Source: JAKOWB01 sp038363005 (GTDB lineage: Bacteria; Pseudomonadota; Alphaproteobacteria; Kiloniellales; JACOMY01). From it: DNA of 64,000 nucleotides. The stretch spans positions 62,001 to 126,000 of the forward strand of contig JBBQBI010000010.1 in assembly GCA_038363005.1 (NCBI GenBank). Direction: 5' to 3'. This document shows, one piece after another, positions 1 to 8,904 of the stretch. The notes below the pieces were generated by a model, which did not search any database, was not told the DNA's origin, and was given only the letters and a program-made list of their open reading frames with translations. Both the position numbers and the translations under genes were made by a program. How positions within the stretch are numbered: the first letter of the stretch is position 1; every line of letters begins with the position of its first letter.

Positions 1-241
1 CAAGATTGTCGAGGAATTGGCGGACCTCATCACGGGCAGCCAAGGCCCCCAGGTCAGGCCGCGCCTCGACCAGCAGCGCCTCCAGTTCCTCGGCCTGCGC
101 GAAGTGATCCAGCGCTTCCCAAAGGACGGCGCCGGAGTCGCTGAGCGTGAAGGCCTCAGCTTGATCCAGGCACAGCAGGACGTACTCTTCGCCGACACGA
201 TCCAGGCTGGCGGGCACGATCTTGCAGTAGTGCGTCGTCAC
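1..241 (-). CDS. PqqD-family peptide chaperone / RiPP recognition element (3' end missing)
   Basis: Partial gene running off the left edge; 80 codons are visible. Translated from a GTG at 241, it shows the PqqD pattern: an N-terminal strand, the stretch EEYVLLCLDQAEAFTLSDSG, then AVLWEALD and a helical tail with alternating leucines ending ARDEVRQFLDNL. PqqD proteins are winged-helix domains that bind leader peptides of ribosomally made, post-translationally modified peptides and present them to the modifying enzyme. The GTG is chosen because an in-frame TGA lies only four codons upstream, with a GGCAGG just before the start. It is divergent from two tandem short peptides that start 130 bases away, which makes a leader-peptide role attractive. 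The call rests on pattern recognition, and the missing C-terminus could carry a further domain. Confidence 0.65.
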   Translation of the reverse strand, partial: MTTHYCKIVPASLDRVGEEYVLLCLDQAEAFTLSDSGAVLWEALDHFAQAEELEALLVEARPDLGALAARDEVRQFLDNL

Positions 242-307
242 AGTACCTGCCTGTCAGTGGATCAAGACGTCATCCGCATTCCAGTTCGGTCAAACGCGGT
301 CGCCAGA

Positions 308-336
308 CTGGACGACGCTGAATAACCCGGTACTAT
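308..336 (+). promoter_or_regulatory. possible sigma-70-type promoter of the tandem peptide genes
   Basis: CTGGAC and TACTAT are separated by 17 bases, in the divergent gap between the PqqD-like gene and the first short peptide. A transcript would begin near 343 and leave about 27 bases before the GTG at 370. The -35 box is a weak match and the -10 matches four of six consensus bases, so this is only a candidate. Confidence 0.3.
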
Positions 337-369
337 CACCTCAGGCAACGGGGAATCGGGGAGAGAGTC

Positions 370-540
370 GTGCCAAACGAAGCAGCGCCGTCGGCCGGAG
401 TTGGCGTAGATCCTGGCTCGGACAAGTTGGCCGGCGATACGCGCCGTAGCTTCATCGAGCGTTTGGCGATCACCACTGCGCTGCCGATGATTTTGCCGTT
501 GATGCTCGCGCGACCGCGCCCTGCGGTGGCCGCCTACTAG
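370..540 (+). CDS. short paralogous peptide 1 (56 aa), RiPP-precursor-like or Tat-signal-like
   Basis: GTG start, preceded by a strong GGGGAGAG Shine-Dalgarno sequence; ends with TAG at 538-540. The 56-residue product has a Gly/Pro/Asp-rich front (1-22), then DTRRSFIERLA (23-33), a hydrophobic run rich in Leu, Pro and Met (37-46) and the end RPRPAVAAY. It is clearly related to the next peptide at 621-791, which shares DTRR-x-F-x-ERLA-x-T-x-ALP-x-x-LPLML. TRRxF followed by a hydrophobic stretch and AVA-A resembles a twin-arginine export signal, yet almost nothing would remain after cleavage. Duplicated short peptides beside a PqqD-like protein also fit RiPP precursors. No known family is recognised. 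Confidence 0.65.
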   Translation: MPNEAAPSAGVGVDPGSDKLAGDTRRSFIERLAITTALPMILPLMLARPRPAVAAY

Positions 541-620
541 CCCTCTGGCTGCGTCACGCCTTGCCGCCGCGGCCTTCCACCGCCTGATTTCAACCAGTCA
601 CAGAAATCGGAGACATTCCC

Positions 621-791
621 ATGAGCGACCAGAAGCCCCAGCCTCCCGCCCTTGCGCAGCCCACTCGCGATGAGCACGGCCTGCCGATCGACACCCGCCG
701 TGCTTTCGTCGAGCGCCTGGCGAAGACCGCGGCCCTGCCGGTGGTGCTACCACTGATGCTGTCGATGTCGACCGCGGCACTAGCCTCCTAG
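621..791 (+). CDS. short paralogous peptide 2 (56 aa), RiPP-precursor-like or Tat-signal-like
   Basis: ATG start with CGGAGA eight bases upstream; exactly the same length as the peptide encoded at 370-540, with 80 bases between the two genes. Residues 24-34 read DTRRAFVERLA, followed by ALPVVLPLML (38-47) and the end STAALAS. The front (1-23) is Pro/Gln/Asp-rich and not similar to peptide 1, so conservation is concentrated in the DTRR-to-LPLML segment. ALA-S at the end resembles a signal peptidase site. Its stop codon overlaps that of the convergent glycosyltransferase by four bases. Function unknown; see the alternatives given for peptide 1. Confidence 0.65.
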   Translation: MSDQKPQPPALAQPTRDEHGLPIDTRRAFVERLAKTAALPVVLPLMLSMSTAALAS

Positions 792-2125
792 TCGAGCTCG
801 GCAAGCCGCCGCCGCAGAGCCGGCAGGAAGCGTTCGACGCTGCGGTCGCGCACCTCGTTGCGATCAAATTCCTCGAAGTAGTTGTCGTGGTGCCAACGGC
901 GCCCCTCTAGCGGCATCTCCGGCCTGCCACGTGCGCGCTTAACATCGAAGTCCTCGCGCGAGCGGATGATGTAGTGGTGCAGGCTGAGCTCCTGGTAGCG
1001 CGGTGGCACCACCTGGCCTGCCAAGGGAAAGACTTCTTCCAGGCCTGCGGACAGCTGTCGACCGACACCGAGGAATTGGTGCGATGTCACCGCCAGGAAG
1101 GCTCGTGCCGGCCGCACGATCGATTTCACATGGCAATTGGGCGCGAAGTCGTCGCGTGCCCTTCGTTGATAGTTGGCAAGGCCCAGGCCCTTGGGTCGCC
1201 GGCGATGCCCACTGGAGCCGAAGATGCGCCAATTGGCCGTCACCGCTGCGACGTCGTCGGGCACACGACGCAGCAGGATTCGCAGGTCCGTATCGTGGGT
1301 GGGCACCAGGAACTCGTCAGCATCGATGCAGGCCACCCACTCGGTGGTCTCGCCCCGGGTCTCCAGGAAGTCGTCAAAGGCCATCACGTTTGCCGGTTGG
1401 CGCAGCCAGGGGACGATCTCGATGTCGTAGTGCCGGCGCAGGCGCTCAAGCATCGCCGGGGTGTCATCGCTGGATTGATTCTCGTAGAGGCAGAAGCGCT
1501 CGACCCCCAAGGCCGCGTGATAGGCGATCCACTCCGACAGATGCGTGGCTTCGTTGCGTAGGGCAGTGCAGAGCGTGAGGTAGACCCGCGGCGGGGCGGC
1601 AGCTACCGGTGCGGCTGGCAGGGCGCGCCGCAGCAATAGCGCGGACAGGGCCCCGGCCTCTCGCGAAGCCGTGGGGCAGGCCGGATCACCTATGCATCGC
1701 CGCAGCTGATCCAGGGCCTCGGCCATACGTCCACTCCGCAGCAACAGGCGGCTGGCGACGACGCGCTCCGCGGCCGTGGCGTCACTGGCTGTCAGCGCCG
1801 CCAGCATGGCCACCGCCGCCGCAATGTCGCTGGCCCGCAGGTGGCGCAGGCAGGTCAAGGCGCGCTGCGACCCGGCGGAAAGCTGCCGGCTGCGTTCCGG
1901 CTCGTCCAGCAACCTTACCAGCAGGCTCGCATCGCCATGGAACGCGATCAGCAGCAGGCGCTGGAAACAGCGGTCGGCGCGCAGCGGGTCGCCGTCGTCG
2001 GTGCCAAGGCGCTGTAGCACATCCAGCAACACCGCCAAGGCCTCGTGCGTCGCCGCCACCGGCCGGTTCAACAGCTCTTCCAGGCGGTCCTGCGGATGGA
2101 CAGCCATGCGGTCGCTCAGGGTCAC
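788..2125 (-). CDS. GT2/GT92-like glycosyltransferase with helical N-terminal region
   Basis: About 445 residues. The C-terminal part (roughly from residue 180) is a glycosyltransferase of the Glyco_tranf_2_4 / family 92 type: it begins YLTLCTALRNEATHLSEW, continues with the donor-site region LYENQSSDDTPAML, and carries the metal-binding ACIDADEFLVP motif, then SLHHYIIRS near the end. Residues 1-170 are Leu/Ala/Arg-rich helices, perhaps a TPR-like scaffold. GTG at 2125 is preferred because GAGG sits six bases upstream; ATG at 2107 is the alternative. The open frame continues upstream opposite gltX, but that part is antisense. It converges on, and overlaps by four bases, the second short peptide. 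Acceptor unknown; polysaccharide or peptide are both possible. Confidence 0.8.
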   Translation of the reverse strand: MTLSDRMAVHPQDRLEELLNRPVAATHEALAVLLDVLQRLGTDDGDPLRADRCFQRLLLIAFHGDASLLVRLLDEPERSRQLSAGSQRALTCLRHLRASDIAAAVAMLAALTASDATAAERVVASRLLLRSGRMAEALDQLRRCIGDPACPTASREAGALSALLLRRALPAAPVAAAPPRVYLTLCTALRNEATHLSEWIAYHAALGVERFCLYENQSSDDTPAMLERLRRHYDIEIVPWLRQPANVMAFDDFLETRGETTEWVACIDADEFLVPTHDTDLRILLRRVPDDVAAVTANWRIFGSSGHRRRPKGLGLANYQRRARDDFAPNCHVKSIVRPARAFLAVTSHQFLGVGRQLSAGLEEVFPLAGQVVPPRYQELSLHHYIIRSREDFDVKRARGRPEMPLEGRRWHHDNYFEEFDRNEVRDRSVERFLPALRRRLAELD

Positions 2126-2239
2126 GCTGCACCTCGTCTGGGTCTGGCGCAGCATAGGGGGCGCCGGCTCGCGCGTGGAAGTGGCCTTGGCCGGCCGCGC
2201 CGTGCTAGGGGATCGCCCGCAGTCCTGATTGGAAGAGCC

Positions 2240-3670
2240 ATGCCGAGCAGTTCCGTCGTCACCCGCTTCGCCCCCTCGCCCACCGGCTACCTGCACATCG
2301 GCGGGGCGCGCACGGCGCTGTTCAACTACCTCTTCGCCCGGCATTGCGGCGGCCAGTTCCTGCTGCGCATCGAGGACACCGACCGCGCCCGCTCCACCCC
2401 CGCCGCCATCGAGGCGATCATCGACGGCCTGCGCTGGCTGGGCCTCGGCTGGGATGGCGAGATCACCTTTCAGTTTGCCCGCGCCCAGCGCCATGCCGAA
2501 GTTGCGCTGGGCCTGCTGGCTGAGGGCAAGGCCTATCACTGCTACAGCTCGCCCGAAGAGCTGACGGCGATGCGCGAGAAGGCCAAGGCCGAGGGCCGGC
2601 CGCCGCGCTACGACGGCACCTGGCGCGACCGCGACCCCAGCGAGGCGCCGGCCGGCGTCAAGCCGGTGGTACGCTTCAAGGCACCGCAGACCGGCGAACA
2701 GGTGATCGACGACCTGGTGCAGGGCGAGGTGCGGGTGGCCAACGAGCAGCTCGACGACATGGTGCTGCTGCGCTCCGACGGCACGCCGACCTACATGCTC
2801 TCCGTCGTGGTCGACGATCACGACATGGGCGTCACCCACGTGATCCGCGGCGACGACCACCTGACCAACGCCTTTCGCCAGCGCCAGCTCTACCAGGCCA
2901 GCGACTGGAGCGTGCCGGTCTTCGCCCACATTCCACTGATCCACGGCCCCGACGGCGCCAAGCTGTCGAAGCGCCACGGCGCGCTCGGGATCGAGGCCTA
3001 CCGCGACATGGGCTACCTGCCCGAGGCGCTGCGCAACTACCTGCTGCGGCTGGGCTGGGGGCATGGCGACGCCGAGGTGATCTCCGATGCCAAGGCCATC
3101 GAGTGGTTCGACATCGTCAATGTCGGCCGCAACCCGGCACGCTTGGACTTCGCCAAGCTGGGCAGCGTCAACGCGCACTATCTGCGCGAGGCGGCCGACG
3201 CCACGCTGGTCGCGCTGATTGTGCCGCGGCTGGAACAGCTCCTGGGCCATCCGGTCACCGAGGCCGCGGCGATCCGTCTGGCGCAGGGCATGGCGAGCCT
3301 CAAGGTCCGCGCCAAGACGCTGGTCGAGTTAACCGAGGCAGCGCAGGTCTATGTCACCGAGCGGCCGATCCGGCCCGACGCCGAAGCCGGCAAGCTGCTG
3401 GCTGGCGCCGGCCGCGCGCACCTCGCCGCGCTGGCGCCGCTGCTGCGGCAGCTTGGTGACTGGAACCAGGCGGCCTTGGAGTCTGCGGTGCGCGGCTATG
3501 CCGAAACCGCCGTGCCGGCGGTCAAGCTGGGCCAGGTGGCGCAGCCGCTGCGCGCCGCCATCACGGGAACCAAGGTGTCGCCGCCGATCTTCGAGGTGAT
3601 GGAGATTCTGGGGCGTGATGAAAGCCTCGCCCGCCTGGCCGAGAGTCTCGCCACTGACATCCCATCGTAG
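2240..3670 (+). CDS. gltX: glutamate--tRNA ligase
   Basis: A 476-residue cytoplasmic class I aminoacyl-tRNA synthetase that charges tRNA-Glu with glutamate. The N-terminus reads RFAPSPTGYLHIGGARTAL with the HIGH-type signature at about residue 19, and KLSKRHG (KMSKS-type) lies at about residue 241. Length and order match bacterial GltX. The ATG at 2240 is preceded by GGAAGAG; the open frame extends upstream but that part is antisense to the glycosyltransferase start. Alphaproteobacteria often carry two gltX copies, one acting on tRNA-Gln as well, and sequence alone does not settle which this is. It lies 90 bases upstream of gltA on the same strand. Confidence 0.96.
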   Translation: MPSSSVVTRFAPSPTGYLHIGGARTALFNYLFARHCGGQFLLRIEDTDRARSTPAAIEAIIDGLRWLGLGWDGEITFQFARAQRHAEVALGLLAEGKAYHCYSSPEELTAMREKAKAEGRPPRYDGTWRDRDPSEAPAGVKPVVRFKAPQTGEQVIDDLVQGEVRVANEQLDDMVLLRSDGTPTYMLSVVVDDHDMGVTHVIRGDDHLTNAFRQRQLYQASDWSVPVFAHIPLIHGPDGAKLSKRHGALGIEAYRDMGYLPEALRNYLLRLGWGHGDAEVISDAKAIEWFDIVNVGRNPARLDFAKLGSVNAHYLREAADATLVALIVPRLEQLLGHPVTEAAAIRLAQGMASLKVRAKTLVELTEAAQVYVTERPIRPDAEAGKLLAGAGRAHLAALAPLLRQLGDWNQAALESAVRGYAETAVPAVKLGQVAQPLRAAITGTKVSPPIFEVMEILGRDESLARLAESLATDIPS

Positions 3671-3681
3671 CGCCGGCTCGA

Positions 3682-3710
3682 TTGCGCGGGGCTTGGCGAG
3701 TCACTATGCT
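3682..3710 (+). promoter_or_regulatory. possible gltA promoter
   Basis: TTGCGC and TATGCT spaced by 17 bases in the 91-base gap between gltX and gltA. The predicted transcript starts about 45 bases before the gltA ATG. The match to consensus is modest. Confidence 0.3.
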
Positions 3711-3761
3711 GCGGCGCACACTAGATAGGCCATAAGCACGAAGAACAAGGAGCCCGGGAAC

Positions 3762-5084
<1,323 letters not shown>

Positions 5085-5094
5085 CTGGATCCGT

Positions 5095-5121
5095 CATCCC
5101 GGTGGCGCCGCCACCGGGATG
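5095..5121. terminator. bidirectional terminator-like hairpin between gltA and glyoxalase gene
   Basis: CATCCCGGTGGC, a GCC loop, then GCCACCGGGATG: a perfect 12-bp stem 10 bases after the gltA stop and 10 bases after the end of the convergent glyoxalase gene. There is no clear T tract on either side, so it may work with Rho or simply protect both transcripts. Confidence 0.6.
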
Positions 5122-5130
5122 AGATCTGTG

Positions 5131-5583
5131 CTAGCGGACGGTGCGCGAGCTTTCCTGGATAAGCTCGATCTTGTGACCGTCGGGGTCCTCGACGAAGGCG
5201 ATGACGCTGCCGCCATGCTTCATCGGGCCTGGTGGGCGCGGCACCTTCACGCCCTCGGCCGCCAGGCGCTCGCAGAGGCCATAGATGTCCTCGACGCCGA
5301 TCGCCAGGTGGCCCCAGGAATCGCCCATGGTGTAGGGCTCCTTCTGCGGCCAGTTGTAGGTCAGCTCGATCACCGTGCCCTCGCTCTCCTCGCCATAGCC
5401 GACGAAGGCGAGGGTGAACTCGCCGCCGGGGTAGTCCTTCTTCCACAGCAGCCGCATGCCGAGCTGGCGGGTGTAGAAGTCGAGCGACTTCTCCAGGTCC
5501 AGTACGCGGATCATGGTGTGCAGGAAACGCATCTTGGGCGCTGCTTGGGCCTTGCTGTCGCTGGCTGCCTGATTGCCGTCCAT
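5131..5583 (-). CDS. gloA: lactoylglutathione lyase (glyoxalase I)
   Basis: A 150-residue cytoplasmic metalloenzyme of the vicinal-oxygen-chelate superfamily that isomerises the glutathione hemithioacetal of methylglyoxal to S-lactoylglutathione. Metal ligands can be placed at His22 (RFLHTMIRV), Glu in GTVIELTYNW, His in SWGHLAIGV and Glu in GHKIELIQE, the normal four. About 15 residues precede the canonical start of the fold. ATG at 5583 has GAGGAGGG upstream. It is 26 bases downstream of lpxB on the same strand and may be the last gene of that run, ending at the hairpin at 5095-5121. Confidence 0.93.
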   Translation of the reverse strand: MDGNQAASDSKAQAAPKMRFLHTMIRVLDLEKSLDFYTRQLGMRLLWKKDYPGGEFTLAFVGYGEESEGTVIELTYNWPQKEPYTMGDSWGHLAIGVEDIYGLCERLAAEGVKVPRPPGPMKHGGSVIAFVEDPDGHKIELIQESSRTVR

Positions 5584-5609
5584 CGGTCCCTCCTCGCGGG
5601 TTTCGCTAA

Positions 5610-6791
5610 CTATGGGGATGGCAGGGCCGGCGTGCCAGGGCGGATCATCGACAGCACCAGCTGCGCGGCGCGGCGGCTCGGCGCCTCGCCATCCTGGCCC
5701 AGCAGCCGGGCGGCGGCCTGTCCCTCCGCCACTACGCGACGGCGCTCGGGCGTGTCGCTCATCAACGGGCCGACAGTGCGCGCGATGGTCGCCGGCTGGC
5801 AGTCCTGCTGGATGCATTCCGGCTGCACCAGGCGGTCCAGCACCAGGCTGGCGATCGATACCCAGCGGATCTTCAGCGCCCGGCGGGCGATCCAGGCGGA
5901 CAGGCCGCTGACCCGGTAAGCCATGACCGCCGGCAGACCGGCGACCGCGAGTTCCAGCCCGACGGTACCGGAGGCGGCGATAGCGGCGTCGGCGGCGGCG
6001 AAGGCGTCGTACTTCGCCATCTGCCCTTCCACCACGGTGGCCGGCACCGGCCAATCAGCCACCGCCGCCCGCACCTGCGCGGCGACGTTGGGCACGGTCG
6101 GCACGATCGCCGTCAGCCCGGGATGGCTCTGCCGCAGCAATCCCAAGGTCTGGCCGAAGATCGGCGCCAGGCGGCGTACTTCGGAGCGACGACTGCCCGG
6201 CAGCACCGCCAGCAGCGGCTGCCCGGGCTCCAGGCCCAGGCGTGCGCGCAGCCCGGCCGGGTCGGTCGGCAGAGCCGCCGCCTCGACCGCCGGGTGACCG
6301 ACAAAGGTCGCCGCCAGGCCGTGCTTCTCGAAAAAGGGCGGCTCGAAGGGCAGCAGCGTCATCAGGTGGTCGAGGAACTTGGCGACATGCTTGGCGCGCC
6401 AGGCCTTCCAGGCCCAGACCGAGGGCGCGACGTAGTGCACCAGCGGAAAGCCCCGACCCTTCAAGCGCTGGCTCACCTCCAGCGAGAAGGAAGGCGAGTC
6501 GATGGAGACGAAGACGTCGGGCCGGGCGGCCAGCGCGGCGGCCGTGGTCTGGCGAATGCGGCGCAGGATGCGCGGGATCTCGCTGATCACCTCGACGATG
6601 CCCATGACCGCCAGTTCGGCGGTGTCGAACAGGCTGTCCAACCCCTCGGCCTGCATCAGCGGGCCGCCGAGGCCGGCGAAGCGCACCTGGCCACCGGTCT
6701 CCGCCTTCAGCGCCGCCATCAGCCGTGCACCCAGCAGGTCGCCCGAGGGCTCGCCGGCAATGAGATAGACCAGCGGGCCCGACGGCGTCAC
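5610..6791 (-). CDS. lpxB: lipid-A-disaccharide synthase
   Basis: A 393-residue peripheral membrane GT19 glycosyltransferase joining UDP-2,3-diacylglucosamine and lipid X to form the lipid A disaccharide. The N-terminal signature YLIAGEPSGDLLGARLM and HYVAPSVWAWK are diagnostic, and LAVLPGSRRSEV marks the C-terminal Rossmann half. GTG start at 6791 overlaps the lpxI stop by four bases (GTGA), indicating translational coupling. It is the last lipid A gene in the run. Confidence 0.95.
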   Translation of the reverse strand: MTPSGPLVYLIAGEPSGDLLGARLMAALKAETGGQVRFAGLGGPLMQAEGLDSLFDTAELAVMGIVEVISEIPRILRRIRQTTAAALAARPDVFVSIDSPSFSLEVSQRLKGRGFPLVHYVAPSVWAWKAWRAKHVAKFLDHLMTLLPFEPPFFEKHGLAATFVGHPAVEAAALPTDPAGLRARLGLEPGQPLLAVLPGSRRSEVRRLAPIFGQTLGLLRQSHPGLTAIVPTVPNVAAQVRAAVADWPVPATVVEGQMAKYDAFAAADAAIAASGTVGLELAVAGLPAVMAYRVSGLSAWIARRALKIRWVSIASLVLDRLVQPECIQQDCQPATIARTVGPLMSDTPERRRVVAEGQAAARLLGQDGEAPSRRAAQLVLSMIRPGTPALPSP

Positions 6792-7609
6792 GTCGGCAAC
6801 GCCAGGCCGGTCACGAAAAGACCAGCCTTGTCCGCCTCTTCCACCAATTTCGTGCGATCGAGAACGAGGCTACCGCCGGCGTGGACGGCAATGCCGCGCA
6901 GCCCGGCTTCCCGGGCGCGGTGGACCGTGGTCAGGCCGATGGTCGGCAGGTCCGAGCGACGATCCTGCTGCGGCTTCCTCAGCTTCACCAGCACGCCGCC
7001 CGGTCCAGCGCGATGCAGCGGGCCGACCCGGGCCAGCAGCTGGTCGGTACCCTCGATGGCCTCGACGCCCAGCACCAGGCCCTGCTGCACCACCACCGCC
7101 TGCCCGACGTCGACCTGGCCGAGCGCCAACGCCACCTCGATGCCGCGGGCGATGTCGGTTTCGGCCTGCGCGTCGGGGCGGTGCGCACCCATGATGCCGA
7201 CCGGCGCCAGCAAACTGGACAACACATCATCCGGCCCGATGATGCGGAAGCCCTCGTCCTCGAAAGCCTTGACCACGGCGCGCAGCAGGCCGTCGTCGCC
7301 CAGCGCCTTCATGCCGACCTTGGCGATGAAGCGGGCGGCCTGCCAGTCGGGCTTCAGTTCGCGCCAGCTGGGTCGCCGGATGCGACCCGCCATGACAATT
7401 TCGCTGATACCCTCGCTGCGCAGGCGCGAGATGATGGCGCCAATCGACCCCATGCCCACGTGCATGGAGGGCGCGGCGGCCAGCGTTTCCGCATCGGTCT
7501 GATCGTGGAAGCCAACGACGAAGACCTCACGCCCCTCCTGCCGGGCGGCGTCGATCAGCAGCCGCGGCAGGTCGCCGGCACCGGCGAACAGGGCCAGTCG
7601 GCTGGTCAT
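6788..7609 (-). CDS. lpxI: UDP-2,3-diacylglucosamine pyrophosphatase LpxI (DUF1009)
   Basis: A 273-residue protein with the LpxI two-domain layout: N-terminal LALFAGAGDLPRLL with the GF-D-T segment, and a C-terminal DUF1009 domain containing QGLVLGVEAIEGTD, QDRRSDLPTIGLTTV and GLRGIAVHAGGSLVLDR. It hydrolyses UDP-2,3-diacylglucosamine to lipid X and UMP, replacing the unrelated LpxH of enterobacteria. Placement directly between lpxA and lpxB supports the assignment. Ten bases separate it from lpxA, and it overlaps lpxB by four. Confidence 0.94.
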   Translation of the reverse strand: MTSRLALFAGAGDLPRLLIDAARQEGREVFVVGFHDQTDAETLAAAPSMHVGMGSIGAIISRLRSEGISEIVMAGRIRRPSWRELKPDWQAARFIAKVGMKALGDDGLLRAVVKAFEDEGFRIIGPDDVLSSLLAPVGIMGAHRPDAQAETDIARGIEVALALGQVDVGQAVVVQQGLVLGVEAIEGTDQLLARVGPLHRAGPGGVLVKLRKPQQDRRSDLPTIGLTTVHRAREAGLRGIAVHAGGSLVLDRTKLVEEADKAGLFVTGLALPT

Positions 7610-7618
7610 GTCCGCCGG

Positions 7619-8416
7619 CTAGTCATTTCCGCGCGGCTGCATGATGCCGTGCGCCGAATCCGCCCGCACGAAATCCACCAGCTCGCGGATCAGGGGGTTG
7701 TCGAGCGCCTGCGCCTCGATCCGGCCGGCGCGCTCCAGCAGCGTCGCTTCCTGCTGCTGGAACAGCTGCTGATAGGCCTGTTGCAGGCCCAGGATCTGTT
7801 CGCGCGGCACCTCGGCACGCTTCAACCCCACCAGGTTGAGGCCGCCAAGAGTGGCGGACGCGCCGACCGCCAGGCCAAAGGGGATGACGTCCTGGCGGAT
7901 CGCCGATACGCCGCCGATCATGGCGTGATGGCCGATGCGGGTGAACTGCAGCACCGCCGCCAGTCCCCCTAGGATCGCGCGGTCGCCGACCGTCACGTGG
8001 CCGGCCAGCGAGGCCTGATTTGCCATGATCACATGGTCGCCGACGCGGCAATCGTGCGCGACGTGCGATGCGACCATCAGCAGACAGTGGCTGCCCACGC
8101 TGGTCAGCATGCCGCCATGGGTGGTGCCCGGGTGCATGGTGACGTACTCGCGGATCTGCGTGTCGGTCCCGACCACCAGCTCCGAGGGCTCGCCCTTGAA
8201 CTTCAGGTCCTGCGGCTTATGGCCCAGGCAGGCAAAGGGAAAGACCTCGCAGCGCGCGCCGATCGTGGTGCGCCCGGCGATGGTGACGTTGTTGTGCAGC
8301 ACGACCCCGTCGCCCAGCTCGACCTGGTCGCCGACAACCGAAAAGGGGCCGATCTTGACGCCAGCCCCCAGCTTGGCGCCCGCGGCCACGATCGCGGTCG
8401 GGTGGATCGCAGACAT
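7619..8416 (-). CDS. lpxA: acyl-ACP--UDP-N-acetylglucosamine O-acyltransferase
   Basis: A 265-residue left-handed beta-helix acyltransferase that performs the first committed step of lipid A synthesis. Hexapeptide repeats start at once (IHPTAIVAAGAKLGAGVKIG) and run through two thirds of the protein; LLMVASHVAHDCRVG carries the catalytic histidine. The C-terminal helical domain (QILGLQQAYQQLF) is present. The ATG at 8416 shares one base with the fabZ stop (TGATG); a GTG one codon earlier is equally possible. Confidence 0.96.
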   Translation of the reverse strand: MSAIHPTAIVAAGAKLGAGVKIGPFSVVGDQVELGDGVVLHNNVTIAGRTTIGARCEVFPFACLGHKPQDLKFKGEPSELVVGTDTQIREYVTMHPGTTHGGMLTSVGSHCLLMVASHVAHDCRVGDHVIMANQASLAGHVTVGDRAILGGLAAVLQFTRIGHHAMIGGVSAIRQDVIPFGLAVGASATLGGLNLVGLKRAEVPREQILGLQQAYQQLFQQQEATLLERAGRIEAQALDNPLIRELVDFVRADSAHGIMQPRGND

Positions 8417-8904
8417 CACGCCTCGACGACCATCGCCGAATAGACAGCCTCGGCAACCACCAGGCCATCGACCTTCGCCTCGCCGGCGAACTTCCAGACC
8501 GGGCCGCGGTTGCGTTGCTTCTTGACGTGGATTTCCAGCCGGTCGCCGGGGTGCACCGGGCGGCGGAAGCGGGCGTTGTCGATGGTCATGAAGTAGACGA
8601 TCTTGTTGGCCGTCGGGTCCTTCATCGAGTTGACCACCAGCACGCCGGCGGTCTGCGCCATGGCCTCGATGATCAACACACCAGGCATCACCGGGCGTTG
8701 CGGGAAATGGCCCTGGAAAAAGGGCTCGTTGATGGTGACGTTCTTGATGCCGATGCCGCTTTCCCCATCGACGATGTCGATCACCTTGTCGATCAGCAGG
8801 AAGGGATAGCGGTGCGGAATCCGCGCCATGATGTCGTTGATGTCCAAGGTCCCCAGGGCCTGCTTGGCGGGGGCCGGCTGGCTCTTGATCTCTGCGTCAC
8901 TCAT
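8416..8904 (-). CDS. fabZ: 3-hydroxyacyl-ACP dehydratase FabZ
   Basis: A 162-residue hot-dog-fold dehydratase of type II fatty acid synthesis. IPHRYPFLLIDKV, then FQGHFPQRPVMPGVLIIEAMAQ with catalytic His66 and Glu80. It competes with LpxA for 3-hydroxyacyl-ACP, so co-transcription with lpxA balances phospholipid and lipid A supply. It overlaps lpxD by eight bases and lpxA by one. Confidence 0.96.
   Translation of the reverse strand: MSDAEIKSQPAPAKQALGTLDINDIMARIPHRYPFLLIDKVIDIVDGESGIGIKNVTINEPFFQGHFPQRPVMPGVLIIEAMAQTAGVLVVNSMKDPTANKIVYFMTIDNARFRRPVHPGDRLEIHVKKQRNRGPVWKFAGEAKVDGLVVAEAVYSAMVVEA

Noticed and set aside
17..325. Plus-strand frame of 102 codons at the left edge
   Set aside because: The opposite strand shows a PqqD-like protein with conserved pattern; the plus-strand translation has no family features.
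2126..3250. Upstream extension of the glycosyltransferase frame on the minus strand
   Set aside because: The extension is antisense to gltX, which has HIGH and KMSKS motifs; a GTG with a good ribosome site at 2125 gives a complete protein.
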